From Theocolax elegans (Eukaryota; Arthropoda; Insecta; Hymenoptera; Cerocephalidae): a DNA stretch of 64,000 nucleotides. How positions within the stretch are numbered: position 1 is the stretch's first letter; every line of letters starts with the position of its first letter. Shown here piece by piece: positions 8,422 through 19,194 of this stretch. The stretch covers positions 21,053,421 through 21,117,420 of the forward strand of contig CM047431.1 of NCBI GenBank assembly GCA_026168455.1, given 5' to 3'. The notes beneath the pieces were generated by a model. That model worked only from the letters and a program-made list of their open reading frames with translations, was not told the DNA's origin and searched no databases. Made by a program: the position numbers and the translations under genes.

Positions 8422-8628
8422 TAACGGGTACGGATTTCGAGTGTCGGCGCAGGTTAGGTCCCTGAATTATCGGCGACGTTCGTCGATAGGACCAAGTCGA
8501 CTAGCCGGGATAATTGCGAATGGTAGCGCAGTGGTGAGGCTTCTGCCTGGCGCTCCCGGGATCGTGGGTTCGCGCCCCGATACCTTCGTTGATTTTTTTA
8601 TTCCTTATATTCAATCCGTACCCCGTTA
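8422..8628. mobile_element. 207-bp TA-flanked MITE-like element with a tRNA-like Pol III promoter
   Basis: The ends TAACGGGTACGGATT (8422-8436) and AATCCGTACCCCGTTA (8613-8628) are reverse complements apart from one extra base, and TA could be the target duplication. Inside, TAGCGCAGTGG (8524-8534) fits an A box and GGTTCGCGCCC (8567-8577) is a degenerate B box, 43 bases apart as in a tRNA gene. No good acceptor stem or CCA-proximal pairing was seen, so it is not a functional tRNA. It is either a MITE that captured a tRNA-like sequence or a tRNA-derived SINE with accidental inverted ends. Confidence 0.6.
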
Positions 8629-8820
8629 CAATTTGAGGAAATATTAATTTAAAATGAATATATTATAAATTTAAATGAGTGTTATTTGTTCTAAATAGAG
8701 TTTCATTTGTATAAATAAATGTTTATTATTAATATTTCCTCAAATATTGTGAAAAAATTTGTTTGAATTCAATAATTTTTTTTGCTATGTATGTACTAAT
8801 GTATTTGTAATATATTACAG

Positions 8821-10407
8821 AGCAAACGTTCGCGCAATCGGCTGAGTTTACAACAGAAACTCCTTATCATTGAAGATTTCACGAAGAATAAAATGAAAAA
8901 CAAAGACATATCCGAAAAATATAAACTACATCATGCAACGATCGCCAAAATTCTTGCATCTAAGGACAAGATCTTTCATCAAGCTGAAACTGTAAAGGGA
9001 AATTGCGGAGATTTATCGAAAATAAAACGATACTCCCAAGTTTTGGATAATGCATTCGAAAAGTCCGTTTATTTATGGCTTGTTCAACAACGAACTCTTG
9101 GTCAGCCGGTACCGTCAACTTTGCTGCGATTTAAAGCGAAAAAATTCCATGAAAGGTTCTACGGTCCGTCAAAATTTTTGGCGACTGATGGATGGCTGCA
9201 TAAATTCAAGCAGCGACATGGATTAAGAACTGTAAATGAGAAAGGCGAAAAACTTTCTGGTAATCCCGACGATGCGGAAGCTTTTAAAATCGCACTAAAT
9301 CAATTTATTTTAGAGCAAGGTTACGACCTAGATAATGTGTATAATGCCGACGAGACTGCTCTGTATTGGAAATTACTTCCAAACAAAACTTTGGCTTTCA
9401 ACTTCGAAAAAGATGTTCATGGAAGGAAAGTTCCAAAAGATCGCGTAACGCTTCATGTTGCTGCTAATGCGACAGGAACCCATAAAATTCCTTTGACGAT
9501 GATTGGAAAAGCTAAAGTTCCGTTGTGTTTCCGATCGGTTGGACTTGACAATTTGCCTCTCATTTACAAGTCGCAACACAAAGGCTGGATGAATCGGAGT
9601 ATCTTTATTGATTGGTATAAAACAGTCTTTCTTCCAAATGTGAAAGAAAGAAATGAAGATTCCAATGCACGGTTTATTTTGATTTTAGATAATGCTCCGT
9701 CTCATCCATCGGTAGAGGAGTTGAACGCCATCGACCCTCAGTGTCTAGTAATGTATTTGCCTCCAAATGTTACATCGATCATCCAACCAATGGATCAGGG
9801 AGTAATATCGGCCTTAAAAAGAAAGTATAAGATGTCTTTTTTGCGTGAACTCGAAGCTCAAGATCTTATGACTGCAATGAAATTAGTTGAATTTACAAAA
9901 AAATGGACTCTTCTAAATTGCTCCTATCTTCTGTCCAGCTCGTGGGATGAAATTTCTCAAAGCACCTTAAGAAATGCCTGGAATAAGCTCATTTACTCAA
10001 GGCCAACTACGAACATCGAACCAATTTCTACTGCTGCTACTGTGCATATCATTAGCCGCTTACCAGGGTGTGAGCGGATAACTCTCGATGAAGCTGCAAA
10101 ATGGATAGAGCAGGATAAAGAATTTCCTGCTTGGAAACCCTTGAATTTTGAAGAAATAGTTAAAATTGGATCTGGCGAGCCTTACGAATATCACGATGAT
10201 GACGAGCCAGAGTTGAACGAAGAAGATAAAACGATGTTCGAAGAGCATGAAGAAGAAGTCTGTATAAAATTGTTATTAAATTACACATTAAAGCTTCGTG
10301 ATTGGGTTCAGAAAGACCCAGAAATTAATTCAAGGGAATGCGCTGTCCTTGACAAAATTAAAGATCGCCTTACAGATCTGCGAAACAAAGCACATCTGCC
10401 GCAATAG
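8821..10407 (+). CDS. Tigger/jerky-type transposase (main exon, DDD catalytic domain)
   Basis: The exon starts at the 3' splice site and is open for 528 codons. The first in-frame ATG inside it is at 8893, but the 24 codons before it (SKRSRNRLSLQQKLLIIEDF...) are the start of the CENP-B-type DNA-binding helix-turn-helix, so the spliced start is preferred. A second helix-turn-helix follows (LRFKAKKFHERF, WLHKFKQRHGL). The DDE_1-type catalytic core has Asp in YNADET, Asp in LILDNAPSH and Asp in QPMDQGVI, with the last two 35 residues apart. The C terminus is acidic (EYHDDDEPELNEEDK). The enzyme would cut and paste the element at TA sites. Length is typical for Tigger, no stop or frameshift was seen, and the ends are well preserved, so this copy may have been active recently. 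Confidence 0.9.
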   Translation, partial: SKRSRNRLSLQQKLLIIEDFTKNKMKNKDISEKYKLHHATIAKILASKDKIFHQAETVKGNCGDLSKIKRYSQVLDNAFEKSVYLWLVQQRTLGQPVPSTLLRFKAKKFHERFYGPSKFLATDGWLHKFKQRHGLRTVNEKGEKLSGNPDDAEAFKIALNQFILEQGYDLDNVYNADETALYWKLLPNKTLAFNFEKDVHGRKVPKDRVTLHVAANATGTHKIPLTMIGKAKVPLCFRSVGLDNLPLIYKSQHKGWMNRSIFIDWYKTVFLPNVKERNEDSNARFILILDNAPSHPSVEELNAIDPQCLVMYLPPNVTSIIQPMDQGVISALKRKYKMSFLRELEAQDLMTAMKLVEFTKKWTLLNCSYLLSSSWDEISQSTLRNAWNKLIYSRPTTNIEPISTAATVHIISRLPGCERITLDEAAKWIEQDKEFPAWKPLNFEEIVKIGSGEPYEYHDDDEPELNEEDKTMFEEHEEEVCIKLLLNYTLKLRDWVQKDPEINSRECAVLDKIKDRLTDLRNKAHLPQ

Positions 10408-11169
10408 ATTGATACTCGTCTAATAAGAGTATAAATTATTAACTATGCGAAAAGTAATATTATCATTCTTTTTTAACGTGTTATAAATAATAGTTGGATA
10501 TTGCAATTTTTTATATTCGTAAGTTCTTGTGCAAACAAATGATGTGTAGTTTACGACGGTTATTATTCATTAAGAATATATATGAAAATGTACTTTTTTG
10601 TTTGATAATAAATGTTCTTGCTACCTTATTCAAGTTTTTAGTAAAATTATTCTGCGGTTATCAAAAACTTTATTTAGTTAACTTACGAAATAGTAAACTT
10701 CATGATTTTTATCTCAGAAAGTATGAACTTTACAAAAAAATGTTATACAACAAAAAATGTTTAGAATTACTCGGAGAATACGTATAAATTTTTTCAGAAT
10801 GTTTTTGAGAAAAGTAATGATATTTTCAAGAAAAAAACCTTGTTTTTTCCCCGAAAAATTTAAACTTGACGGTAAAATTTTCAAGAATAAAACTGCTTAG
10901 AATCAATTAAGGAAAACGCACAAATTTTTTTTCGGAAATTTTTGAGTCAATTATTTATTTTTCAAAAATTATTCACACTCAAAGATTCAAAATTTGGCTT
11001 TAAACTTTTAAAAAATGATTATCTCGAGTAAATTCTTATTACAATTTATGAAATATATAAATAAAAAAATTTTCAAAAATGTGCTCCGATTTAAAATATT
11101 TTATATTTTTTCAAAAATATTCTCAAATGGCTGGATTTTCCCATATAAGACCATTTTTACAAAGTTTGC
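10408..11169. other. AT-rich 3' part of the Tigger element
   Basis: No gene was recognised here. Similar phrases with TTTTTCAGAA/TTTTTCAAAAAT recur (for example near 10790, 10925 and 11070), suggesting decayed short repeats. The continuation of Tigger is found at 27819-28057, beyond the inserted LINE. Confidence 0.6.
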
Positions 11170-11178
11170 TTTATAAAT

Positions 11179-11492
11179 TTTAGATTCTTTGATTTATTAT
11201 TTCTTTATTTATTTATTTATTAACTCCAGACATTACAATATTTTACAATAAAAAATGTATCCTATAGAGGTGCACACTGCACCTGTACATAGGAGCCGGA
11301 GAACTTAACACTATATCCTAATACTAAATTAACCTAATACTATATTTAAATAAAAGTTTTGCAACTTAATCAATATAACTAGTATACTGTTTAGTGCATC
11401 ACTCTTTTACATTTTTTTTTAAACACTTTAAATTTAAATGCTCATATTATTGTTTAATATTATTACTTGTTTAAACATTTTTTCCTTATTTT
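11179..11492 (-). other. LINE 3' end and tail
   Basis: On the minus strand the end reads ...TGTCTGGAGTTAATAAATAAA, followed by further AAAT units and an A-rich stretch. A TAAA-type simple-repeat tail is typical of CR1/L2-like LINEs. The 300 bases before it carry no reading frame. Confidence 0.65.
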
Positions 11493-12395
11493 TCACCAAA
11501 ATCTTGTTAACATGGCTCTAGCAGTTGTGAACGTTTCTGTTGTCGCATTTCTGTTTCTTGCAAAAATAATTTTCTCGATGTTGTTTAGTCTTGCAGGGCA
11601 AGTGAGTCCAACCGCACAAGTGACTCTGTAATGTGGGAACATTTCCTGATGTTGTTTTGAAGAATCACATTTACATGCTGATGTAAATACTATATCATCT
11701 ATAACTACTAGATCTTTGTATTTAGGCTGCTGTTTCAGTGGGTAAACAGAATTTGTAAAAATTTGTTTTCCTCTTATTCCCCTATCAAAATAAAAAATTG
11801 CTTTATTCGATCCAATGTAGTTTAGATCTCCATAGGACATGCGGTAAGAGTTAACTTGCTGTAATTTCTTCCCTGGTGGATTAGTGACCTTCATATTTGT
11901 GGCATTATCTTCAGCCATTTTATCTATTTTAGTATATACTGATTCTATAGGATCATATTTTTCTTTCACAACTTCATCTTTAACTTTGTTACATTCTAAT
12001 GTTTCTTTTACAAAACTTATGTATTTAAAACCAGGAGCTACTCGATTAATTTTTGTTTCACAGACCTTATCAAATAGATGTTTTTTGTCTTTTTTCAATG
12101 TTTTATCCGGTATAGCTTTATGTATATCACTCAAACTCACCGCATCCTCTGCAACTGAAAATTTATATGCCTCTTCAAGAAATTTCATATTAATTACTTC
12201 AGTTAAAAATGAATTAAATTGCTGATATTTTCTGTTTTTTCCATTTTATTGTAGTTGTAAACAGATATTCTGCGATGCGATCGTTTGTAGTACTTGTTAC
12301 ATTTACCATTTGCGCATAGATATGTTCTAACATTAAGTAACAATTTGTCAAATACTGCCGTATCCTGTAGGACTTCCAATGCAGGATTTACACAT
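11493..12395 (-). pseudogene. Degenerate coding region of unknown origin in the LINE 3' region
   Basis: An open frame of 231 codons runs from ATG 12188 to 11493. Upstream, in a different frame, about 60 further codons (12395 to about 12207, with CVNPALEVLQDTAVFD and CANGKCNKYYKRS) look coding as well, so a frameshift near 12205 is likely. The lower part has four cysteines (ACKC, VTCAVGLTC) followed by ARNRNATTETFTTARAMLTRF. I do not recognise the family. It sits after the LINE RT stop and before the LINE tail, so it is either an extra LINE-encoded region or a fragment of another gene or virus-like sequence caught there. A 16-bp direct repeat (12202-12217 and 12420-12435) brackets the upstream part. 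Confidence 0.45.
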
Positions 12396-12541
12396 CTAAC
12401 AAATTAATTATTTTTATCTGTTAAAAATGAATTAATTATTGATGTGTTTGCAAGTACCTGATTTTTTTGACTAATTAACTTACAAAACCTTATTTTTATT
12501 CGAGTACAATCAATTTTTACTGAGTTATTCATACTAATTCT

Positions 12542-14746
12542 TTATATGTTTGTCTTGATCCAGTTTTTTAATTTTGCTTTTCTTACTTTAATATTATCTA
12601 TATTTTTAAGTTCGTTTGGTAAGGTATTGTAATGGCTTACTGCTCTTATATAGCTGTTCTTTGAACTGACATTGCTACATCGACGTGGCATTTGGATATT
12701 CCTATTTCTTGTTGTACTTTTTGAGTTTTTATAAATTTCTTGCAATGTACTATAATGAAAACTAAGGGATTCAAAAATAAAAAGTTTGTCAATGTTCATT
12801 GGATTTTTATCACTTATAAATTTATTTTTATTAATTATTTTAAGTAATCTATTTTGTTGATTTTGTATTATAGATTTGATATTTGTATATGCACCACCCC
12901 AAGCTATTATTCCGTAACAGATTATGCTATGGTAAAAAGCATAATACAGTGTTCTGAGAGTAATAGTGGACATGATTTTAGCTATTTTGTGAAAGATAAA
13001 AGTTAGATATTTCGTCTTTTTGTATATGTACTCTATGTGCTTATCCCATCTCATGTGACAGTCAAAAATAATTCCTAGATACTTTGTATTTTCCACTCTT
13101 TGTAATTTTTTTCCTTTTATGTTTATATGAAAATTTATTGGAATACAATCCTTATGGTTCACAAAAGTTAAATATACTGTTTTATCAATATTAAGTGAAA
13201 GTTTGTTAAGTGCTAGCCAATTTGCTATTTTATCAAGATTTGAGTTCATAATTGTTTCTACTTCTTTCCAACTATTGCTTGTTGATATTACTGCAGTATC
13301 ATCAGCATAAGATAATATTGTATTATCTGGCATTGTTGTCAATAGATCATTCACATATATAATAAATAATAATGGTCCTAAAATTGTGCCCTGGGGTACT
13401 CCAGTTGTTATTTTCTCATATACACTATAGGCATCATTTATTTTTACCCTTTGTTCCCTATTACTTAGATAACTTTTTATCAACTTCTGTGCTTTACCCC
13501 TGATTCCGTACCTATATAATTTATCCAACAAAATAGTATGGTTAACAGTATCAAAAGCTTTGGCTAAATCAAGGAATGTTACTGCTATTGGAGTGTTTGA
13601 ATCTAGGTTATTGTATATTATGCTACTTATGTAGTTTAATGCATCCTTAGTACTTTTGTTTTTCGTACAACCATATTGGTTGTTTGCTAGTATGTTACTG
13701 TCATTTAAAAACTTAATTAATCTAGTGAAAATAATTTTTTCGAAAATTTTTGCTAAGTTTGAAATAAGCGAAATAGGTCTATAATTCGTTATTTTATGTT
13801 TCTCGCTACTTTTGTGAATCGGAATTATTTCTGCTGTTTTTAGTGCACTTGGCCAAGTAGTTTTTTCTATACATAAATTTATGACATGTACTAATGGTAA
13901 TATTAAAAATCGAGATAGGCATTTTATTGTTTTTGCATTAATATTATCTACTCCTCCATTTTTATTCTTTAAATTTAATATTATATTTTCAATTTCATAT
14001 GCATATGTGGGTGTAATAAAAATGCTATTTGAATTGAATTGTGGCAATTTTAAATTTTCATTTGTTTCTGTTTGTATTTTATCGCTTAAAGTTTTACCTA
14101 TATTAGTAAAAAATTTGTTCATATTATTAGCAATTCGTGTAGGATCACTTATCTTTTCATTGTTTTCAATTATGTAATTAACCCTGACTTTTTTGTTACT
14201 TTTTTTCCCCAGTTTTTCATTTATAATTTGCCATAGATTTTTTGGATTGCTAGAATTTTTTTCTATCTGCTCTTTTTCATATAGTTCTTTGGCTTTGTTT
14301 ATAATTTTATCTAGTACTTTAGTATAATTTCTATAGTACAACTTATTATCTAAGGTAGGATTTTCTTTCCAACATAAATATAAACTTTCTTTAGTTTTAC
14401 AGGATATCATTATTGCACTTGTAATCCACCTATTTCTAGGATTTAAATTATTCTTATTTTTATTTATCTTTATACTGTGTTTAACTATATTTATACAATT
14501 TTGTATTTTTTCAATTAGAGAATTTGTTGCTATATTTGGATCCTGCATATTTAAAATTTCCGTCCAATTTTTATTGTTAGCTATTTTGATTAATTTAGTA
14601 TAATCAATCATTTTAATAGTATTATTTATCTTTGATTTTCTAATTTTTCCTATAGTCATAATCAAAGGATAGTGATCATTAAAAGGGACAGTTAAAGTAA
14701 ATGTGTTGTAGTTAATTACTGTAGTTTGTAACGGTAAGGTACTGTT
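12542..14746 (-). pseudogene. LINE ORF2, reverse transcriptase part
   Basis: About 735 LINE codons are open from 14746 to the stop at 12542. The first codons (FTLTVPFNDHYPL) are the end of the APE endonuclease with its conserved (S/N)DH. RT motifs follow: NGGVDNINAK, ITNYRPISLISNLAKIFEKI, VTFLDLAKAFDTVNH, GVPQGTILGPLLFIIYVNDL, the catalytic SYADDTAV, LNIDKTVYLTF and NTKYLGIIFDCHMRW. The open frame continues upstream to an ATG at 15100, but that part is read through a foreign insertion. The RT copies the LINE RNA at the nicked target. The RT itself looks undamaged, but ORF2 is broken upstream by the insertion and a frameshift. Confidence 0.85.
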
Positions 14747-15750
14747 TACCTCACCGTTTGACGAATTCGAGCAACACGAGCGAACAGTATCATAATGTTC
14801 GCATCGGTTCGAGCCGGCGAGATTCGGCTCGGCTCGGTTCGTCGTAGCTACACGGGCGGGATCGACTTCGCGCGCGAAAGATTCGCGCACGCACCTCATT
14901 AGAGAGGTAAGGGGGAGATTCGCGCGCACTGGGGAGAGTGATAGCCACCTTCTTACGTGACTGGTGTGATCCCCCCGCGTCCCGTGTTCAGCTTCGCCGT
15001 GCCGTGATTTGTGCCGTGCGTTTTGTGTGCGTTTCGACTGCAGGCCGATCCTGCATTTGCAGTGAGTGCAGCTGCCTGCAGCCACACAACCCCGGTGCAC
15101 GGGCGAGCGGACAATCCGTCCGACACCGCAGCGAGAGTGAGAGAGAGAGAAAGCAACCGATCGGCTGGTCGTTGTTTACCAACGACTACAGCAGCGTACA
15201 AAGTAAGTGGTACCACTTCGCGCGATCGTGTTTTTATTCGCACTTAATCGTGTTGCTTTATACCAGTCCCGTCGACTGGATATATTATTTTAGTTCGCGA
15301 TATTTTATTCCCCTCTCTCTACAAGTCGGCCGTTTACCGACTTGTAATTCAAAGCGTAGACCTCGGCGACAATTAAATATTTTGTTTATTATTTATCTTT
15401 CTTTATCTTTATTTCAATAAATTCATATTATTATTAGAATTCAATTCGGTGTGCGATTAATTGAATTTAACCCACGTACGATTCCTTCCGTAATCCTAAG
15501 AGCTCGTATACTTCTGGTTGACAAGTGCTCGACGCGATATCCCTGTTTCGCGGTCAATTTCAGATTTGAATTTTACCTGGTTGTTATCTGAAACAGTAAC
15601 TCGGTTTCAGACTAACACTTAACAGATTTGGTAGAGCGGACAGGTAACCGTCGCCGCATCGCGGGAAAAATATGTTTATTTAAATACGGTAAGTTTAACC
15701 GTACCGCTGAGCAGCCGCGATATTAAAATAAACATCCGCGCGGCAACCAA
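14747..15750. mobile_element. 1.0-kb GC-rich insertion in LINE ORF2 with 6-bp target duplication
   Basis: ACTGTT occurs on both sides (14741-14746 and 15751-15756), and LINE ORF2 reads straight on when one copy plus the insert is removed. The insert starts TACCTCACCG and ends GGCAACCAA, with no clear terminal inverted repeat. It is GC-rich, has GA-runs near 15135 and splice-donor-like GTAAGT at 15202, and near its right end a long imperfect hairpin (ATGTTTATTTAAATA, about 15672-15686, with TATTAAAATAAACAT, about 15721-15735). No protein was recognised. Around 15612-15630, TTAACA followed by TTTGGTAGAGCGG could be an LTR end and primer site, so a degraded LTR element is one option. Confidence 0.6.
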
Positions 15751-16424
15751 ACTGTTACAAGTTTTTATAAAGATGTTATCAATGCATGTTCCTGTATGCA
15801 GTTATCCAAAGATGGCCTTGTTATGCCCTGAAAACCCGGTGCATATCCACTTTCAAGTAAGCTATTAAGTAATTCTTGCCCAATAGCTTCCATCTTTAAC
15901 AGATCAATATTAAAATCTCCTATGATTAAATGATTTTTGGTTTTTTTATTTTCAAAAATTAACTTCTTTATATTTAGTATAAATTCTGTTTTAGGAATAT
16001 CATGTGACCTATACATTTTTTTATTATTTTCTATAGAAATTTTGGAATTTATTATTTTTATTTTATTTATCTCAATTATTTCAGTGGTTTCTGTAATGTA
16101 GTCCTTCAAATACATAACGACACCATCTGATTTGTTTACTCTACTATCGTTATAAAATATTTTATACCCATTTCTTGTAAAAAACTCTTTGTGATCCAAA
16201 TTCCATGATTCAGTACACACAATGCCACTTGGTTTAACTTCTAATCCTTTTAAAAAGACTTGTAATTTATTATAATTAGCATTTAAACTTCTGATGTTAA
16301 TATATAAAATATATTCTTTTCGAAATTTCAAGTTGCCATTCAATGCAGTTAAATCATGTAAATTTGTTTCCTTTTTTATAAAATTATTTTGTAAATCTTC
16401 TGTTAAATCTAAAACTTGTGACAT
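15751..16424 (-). pseudogene. LINE ORF2, APE-type endonuclease part (copy 1)
   Basis: The ATG at 16424 lies two bases after the ORF1 stop (16429-16427). Endonuclease motifs are visible: the Asn in YINIRSLNANYNKL (residue 43), the Glu in VCTESW (residue 72), GVVMYLKD and the Asp in IIGDFNID (residue 170). The enzyme would nick target DNA. After ITRPSLDNC the frame ends at 15765, whereas the next frame over continues with TGTCIDNIFIKTCNS, which then joins the RT frame across the insertion. That places a one-base frameshift near 15800. The (S/N)DH end of the domain is at about 14685 on the other side of the insertion. Confidence 0.85.
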
Positions 16425-16426
16425 TA

Positions 16427-16638
16427 TTATTTATAATTTGGGGATAACGTGCTCGATGAACTGCTTCTGTGTCTTGTTGTTAATTTCGACGATGCTGCTA
16501 GAATAGATTGACTTCTTTCCACTGTGCGAGATAAAAAGTTATCTACTTTTCCGATATATTTTGGTACTATTGGCGCAATTTCATATTCTGTCATGTCAAT
16601 ATATTTTTTAATCTTTGTTTTTAAAATTTCACATTTAA
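16427..16638 (-). pseudogene. LINE ORF1, C-terminal tail (copy 1)
   Basis: In frame from the TTAA at 16638-16635 the sequence reads LKCEILKTKIKKYIDMTEYE, then a Ser/Thr-rich end (HRSSSSSTLSPNYK) and a stop at 16429-16427. It continues the ORF1 that stops being LINE sequence at 26548 (...AVDTLK). The join AVDTLK with KCEILK is seamless once the TTAA-flanked element is removed. ORF2 starts two bases later. Confidence 0.8.
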
Positions 16639-16652
16639 GGGGATGCCATACC

Positions 16653-17582
16653 TGAATTAAATCCTACTATGCCGACACCCGTATATTACATGCACTATTT
16701 CTCCTATTACTATTATTTAATACAATGACAAACTATAAACGCAGTGAAGGCATATTTGTAATGCATGTATTACATAAATTATAAGTATAAAAGTTTGAAT
16801 TATGTTAAAATGCTCTTAGAAATTGAAAAATACGACCTCAAACATAACCTCTCTTAGTTAACAGGCAACGACAATTAGATTGAATTTTATAAAAACTGGA
16901 TAATTTTCTAACAAATACAGTGCAGACGCACAATTTCACGATATTGATAAATGTTGGAATAATAAAAAAAACAGTCAAAAGTGCACGACGAAGAAAAAAA
17001 TTGAAAAATACGATTGATACAAAGACGTTGGGAAGCTCGTACTACATATTTACGATGAAAATAAACATAGATTGCAATTAAACACAACAAAAAACGAAGC
17101 AGAGGCAATATTTTACATTAACTTAGAATGATTTTTCAGTAAAATATAGAAGAATACATAACACATTAAAAAATTAAACGAAAAATAAAAACGATATACA
17201 TTTATTCTAAAAATGTGTAATTTAGCAGACGGAAGAGTAAGAAAAACTTTAGCTACGTAGTTTGAAAAAGAATCAATAGGTGGCGATGCTAAACTTTCCG
17301 CACAAATAGACGACGGATTCTATACAAGGTGCGAGCCACGATTACGAGCCGTCGGCAGCTCGCACCTCCTATACGTTCAAATACATTGTAGTATGTCGAC
17401 TCTCATTGTTAGATGCAATATTTGTTTATTAATTATATTATTTAAATTATTTGACAGCTTGAGAAGGGGTAGGGCATTCGATAATAACATATAAATGTAT
17501 GGTAGTTACAAATAATTTCGTTAACATCAACATTTGAAAATACGAATGGTAACTCCACGCATCGCGGGTTCTAACTAAACTA
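16653..17582. other. Left part of the TTAA element, copy 1, no gene
   Basis: AT-rich, with only short chance reading frames. Near 17318-17368 it has one worn copy of the hairpin found in the 276-bp array (GGTGCGAGC ... GCTCGCACC), followed by sequence like the rest of that unit. Confidence 0.65.
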
Positions 17583-17642
17583 GTTTAACCGTACCGCTGA
17601 GCAGCCGCGATATTAAAATAAACATCCGCGCGGCAACCAAAC

Positions 17643-18316
17643 TGTTACAAGTTTTTATAAAGATGTTATCAATGCATGTTCCTGTATGCAGTTATCCAAA
17701 GATGGCCTTGTTATGCCCTGAAAACCCGGTGCATATCCACTTTCAAGTAAGCTATTAAGTAATTCTTGCCCAATAGCTTCCATCTTTAACAGATCAATAT
17801 TAAAATCTCCTATGATTAAATGATTTTTGGTTTTTTTTTATTTTCAAAAATTAACTTCTTTATATTTAGTATAAATTCTGTTTTAGGAATATCATGTGAC
17901 CTATACATTTTTTTATTATTTTCTATAGAAATTTTGGAATTTATTATTTTTATTTTATTTATCTCAATTATTTCAGTGGTTTCTGTAATGTAGTCCTTCA
18001 AATACATAACGACACCATCTGATTTGTTTACTCTACTATCGTTATAAAATATTTTATACCCATTTCTTGTAAAAAACTCTTTGTGATCCAAATTCCATGA
18101 TTCAGTACACACAATGCCACTTGGTTTAACTTCTAATCCTTTTAAAAAGACTTGTAATTTATTATAATTAGCATTTAAACTTCTGATGTTAATATATAAA
18201 ATATATTCTTTTCGAAATTTCAAGTTGCCATTCAATGCAGTTAAATCATGTAAATTTGTTTCCTTTTTTATAAAATTATTTTGTAAATCTTCTGTTAAAT
18301 CTAAAACTTGTGACAT
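17643..18316 (-). pseudogene. LINE endonuclease, duplicated copy 2
   Basis: This is a near-identical copy of 15751-16424, with ATG at 18316. The T-run at about 17831-17838 is two bases longer than in copy 1, which shifts the frame and ends the open frame at 17816 (ENKKKPKII), before the GDFN catalytic motif. It is therefore a dead duplicate. Confidence 0.85.
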
Positions 18317-18318
18317 TA

Positions 18319-18530
18319 TTATTTATAATTTGGGGATAACGTGCTCGATGAACTGCTTCTGTGTCTTGTTGTTAATTTCGACGATGCTGCTAGAATAGAT
18401 TGACTTCTTTCCACTGTGCGAGATAAAAAGTTATCTACTTTTCCGATATATTTTGGTACTATTGGCGCAATTTCATATTCTGTCATGTCAATATATTTTT
18501 TAATCTTTGTTTTTAAAATTTCACATTTAA
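18319..18530 (-). pseudogene. LINE ORF1 tail, duplicated copy 2
   Basis: Identical in layout to 16427-16638: it reads from TTAA at 18527-18530 to the stop two bases before the copy-2 ORF2 ATG. It has no upstream ORF1 next to it. Confidence 0.8.
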
Positions 18531-18544
18531 GGGGATGCCATACC

Positions 18545-19194
18545 TGAATTAAATCCTACTATGCCGACACCCGTATATTACATGCACTATTTCTCCTATT
18601 ACTATTATTTAATACAATGACAAACTATAAACGCAGTGAAGGCATATTTGTAATGCATGTATTACATAAATTATAAGTATAAAAGTTTGAATTATGTTAA
18701 AATGCTCTTAGAAATTGAAAAATACGACCTCAAACATAACCTCTCTTAGTTAACAGGCAACGACAATTAGATTGAATTTTATAAAAACTGGATAATTTTC
18801 TAACAAATACAGTGCAGACGCACAATTTCACGATATTGATAAATGTTGGAATAATAAAAAAAACAGTCAAAAGTGCACGACGAAGAAAAAAATTGAAAAA
18901 TACGATTGATACAAAGACGTTGGGAAGCTCGTACTACATATTTACGATGAAAATAAACATAGATTGCAATTAAACACAACAAAAAACGAAGCAGAGGCAA
19001 TATTTTACATTAACTTAGAATGATTTTTCAGTAAAATATAGAAGAATACATAACACATTAAAAAATTAAACGAAAAATAAAAACGATATACATTTATTCT
19101 AAAAATGTGTAATTTAGCAGACGGAAGAGTAAGAAAAACTTTAGCTACGTAGTTTGAAAAAGAATCAATAGGTGGCGATGCTAAACGTTTCCGC
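18545..19194. other. Left part of the TTAA element, copy 2, no gene
   Basis: Near-identical to 16653-17302. It is AT-rich with no convincing gene and leads directly into the 276-bp array. Confidence 0.65.

Larger units (their letters stand above)
7669..8820 (+). other. ATG-only first exon and 1149-bp intron of the Tigger transposase
   Basis: ATG at 7669-7671 is followed directly by the 5' splice site GTAAGT (7672-7677). A TACTAAT branch-point motif lies at about 8794-8800 and the 3' splice site ATTACAG ends at 8820. Splicing joins ATG in frame to AGC AAA CGT at 8821, restoring the usual N-terminal CENP-B-type helix-turn-helix. The intron holds an (AAAT)n run and a small TA-flanked element. 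The prediction rests on sequence signals only. Confidence 0.65.

Noticed and set aside
8524..8590. A tRNA gene
   Set aside because: A and B boxes are present, but the B box is degenerate and I could not pair an acceptor or anticodon arm, so it is treated as a tRNA-like promoter in a small element.
12202..12435. 16-bp direct repeat GTTAAAAATGAATTAA read as a target-site duplication
   Set aside because: The words are AT-rich, and the sequence between them appears to continue the coding remnant on the lower side, so an insertion at this point is not supported.
14938..15420. Plus-strand frame of 160 codons and overlapping minus-strand frames
   Set aside because: They lie in the GC-rich 1-kb insertion, overlap each other on both strands and show no recognisable domain. 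The minus-strand part is only a read-through from the LINE RT frame.
16908..17108. Short minus-strand frame repeated at 18800-19000
   Set aside because: Its repetition is explained by the 1.89-kb tandem duplication. It has no coding signature and lies in non-coding element DNA.
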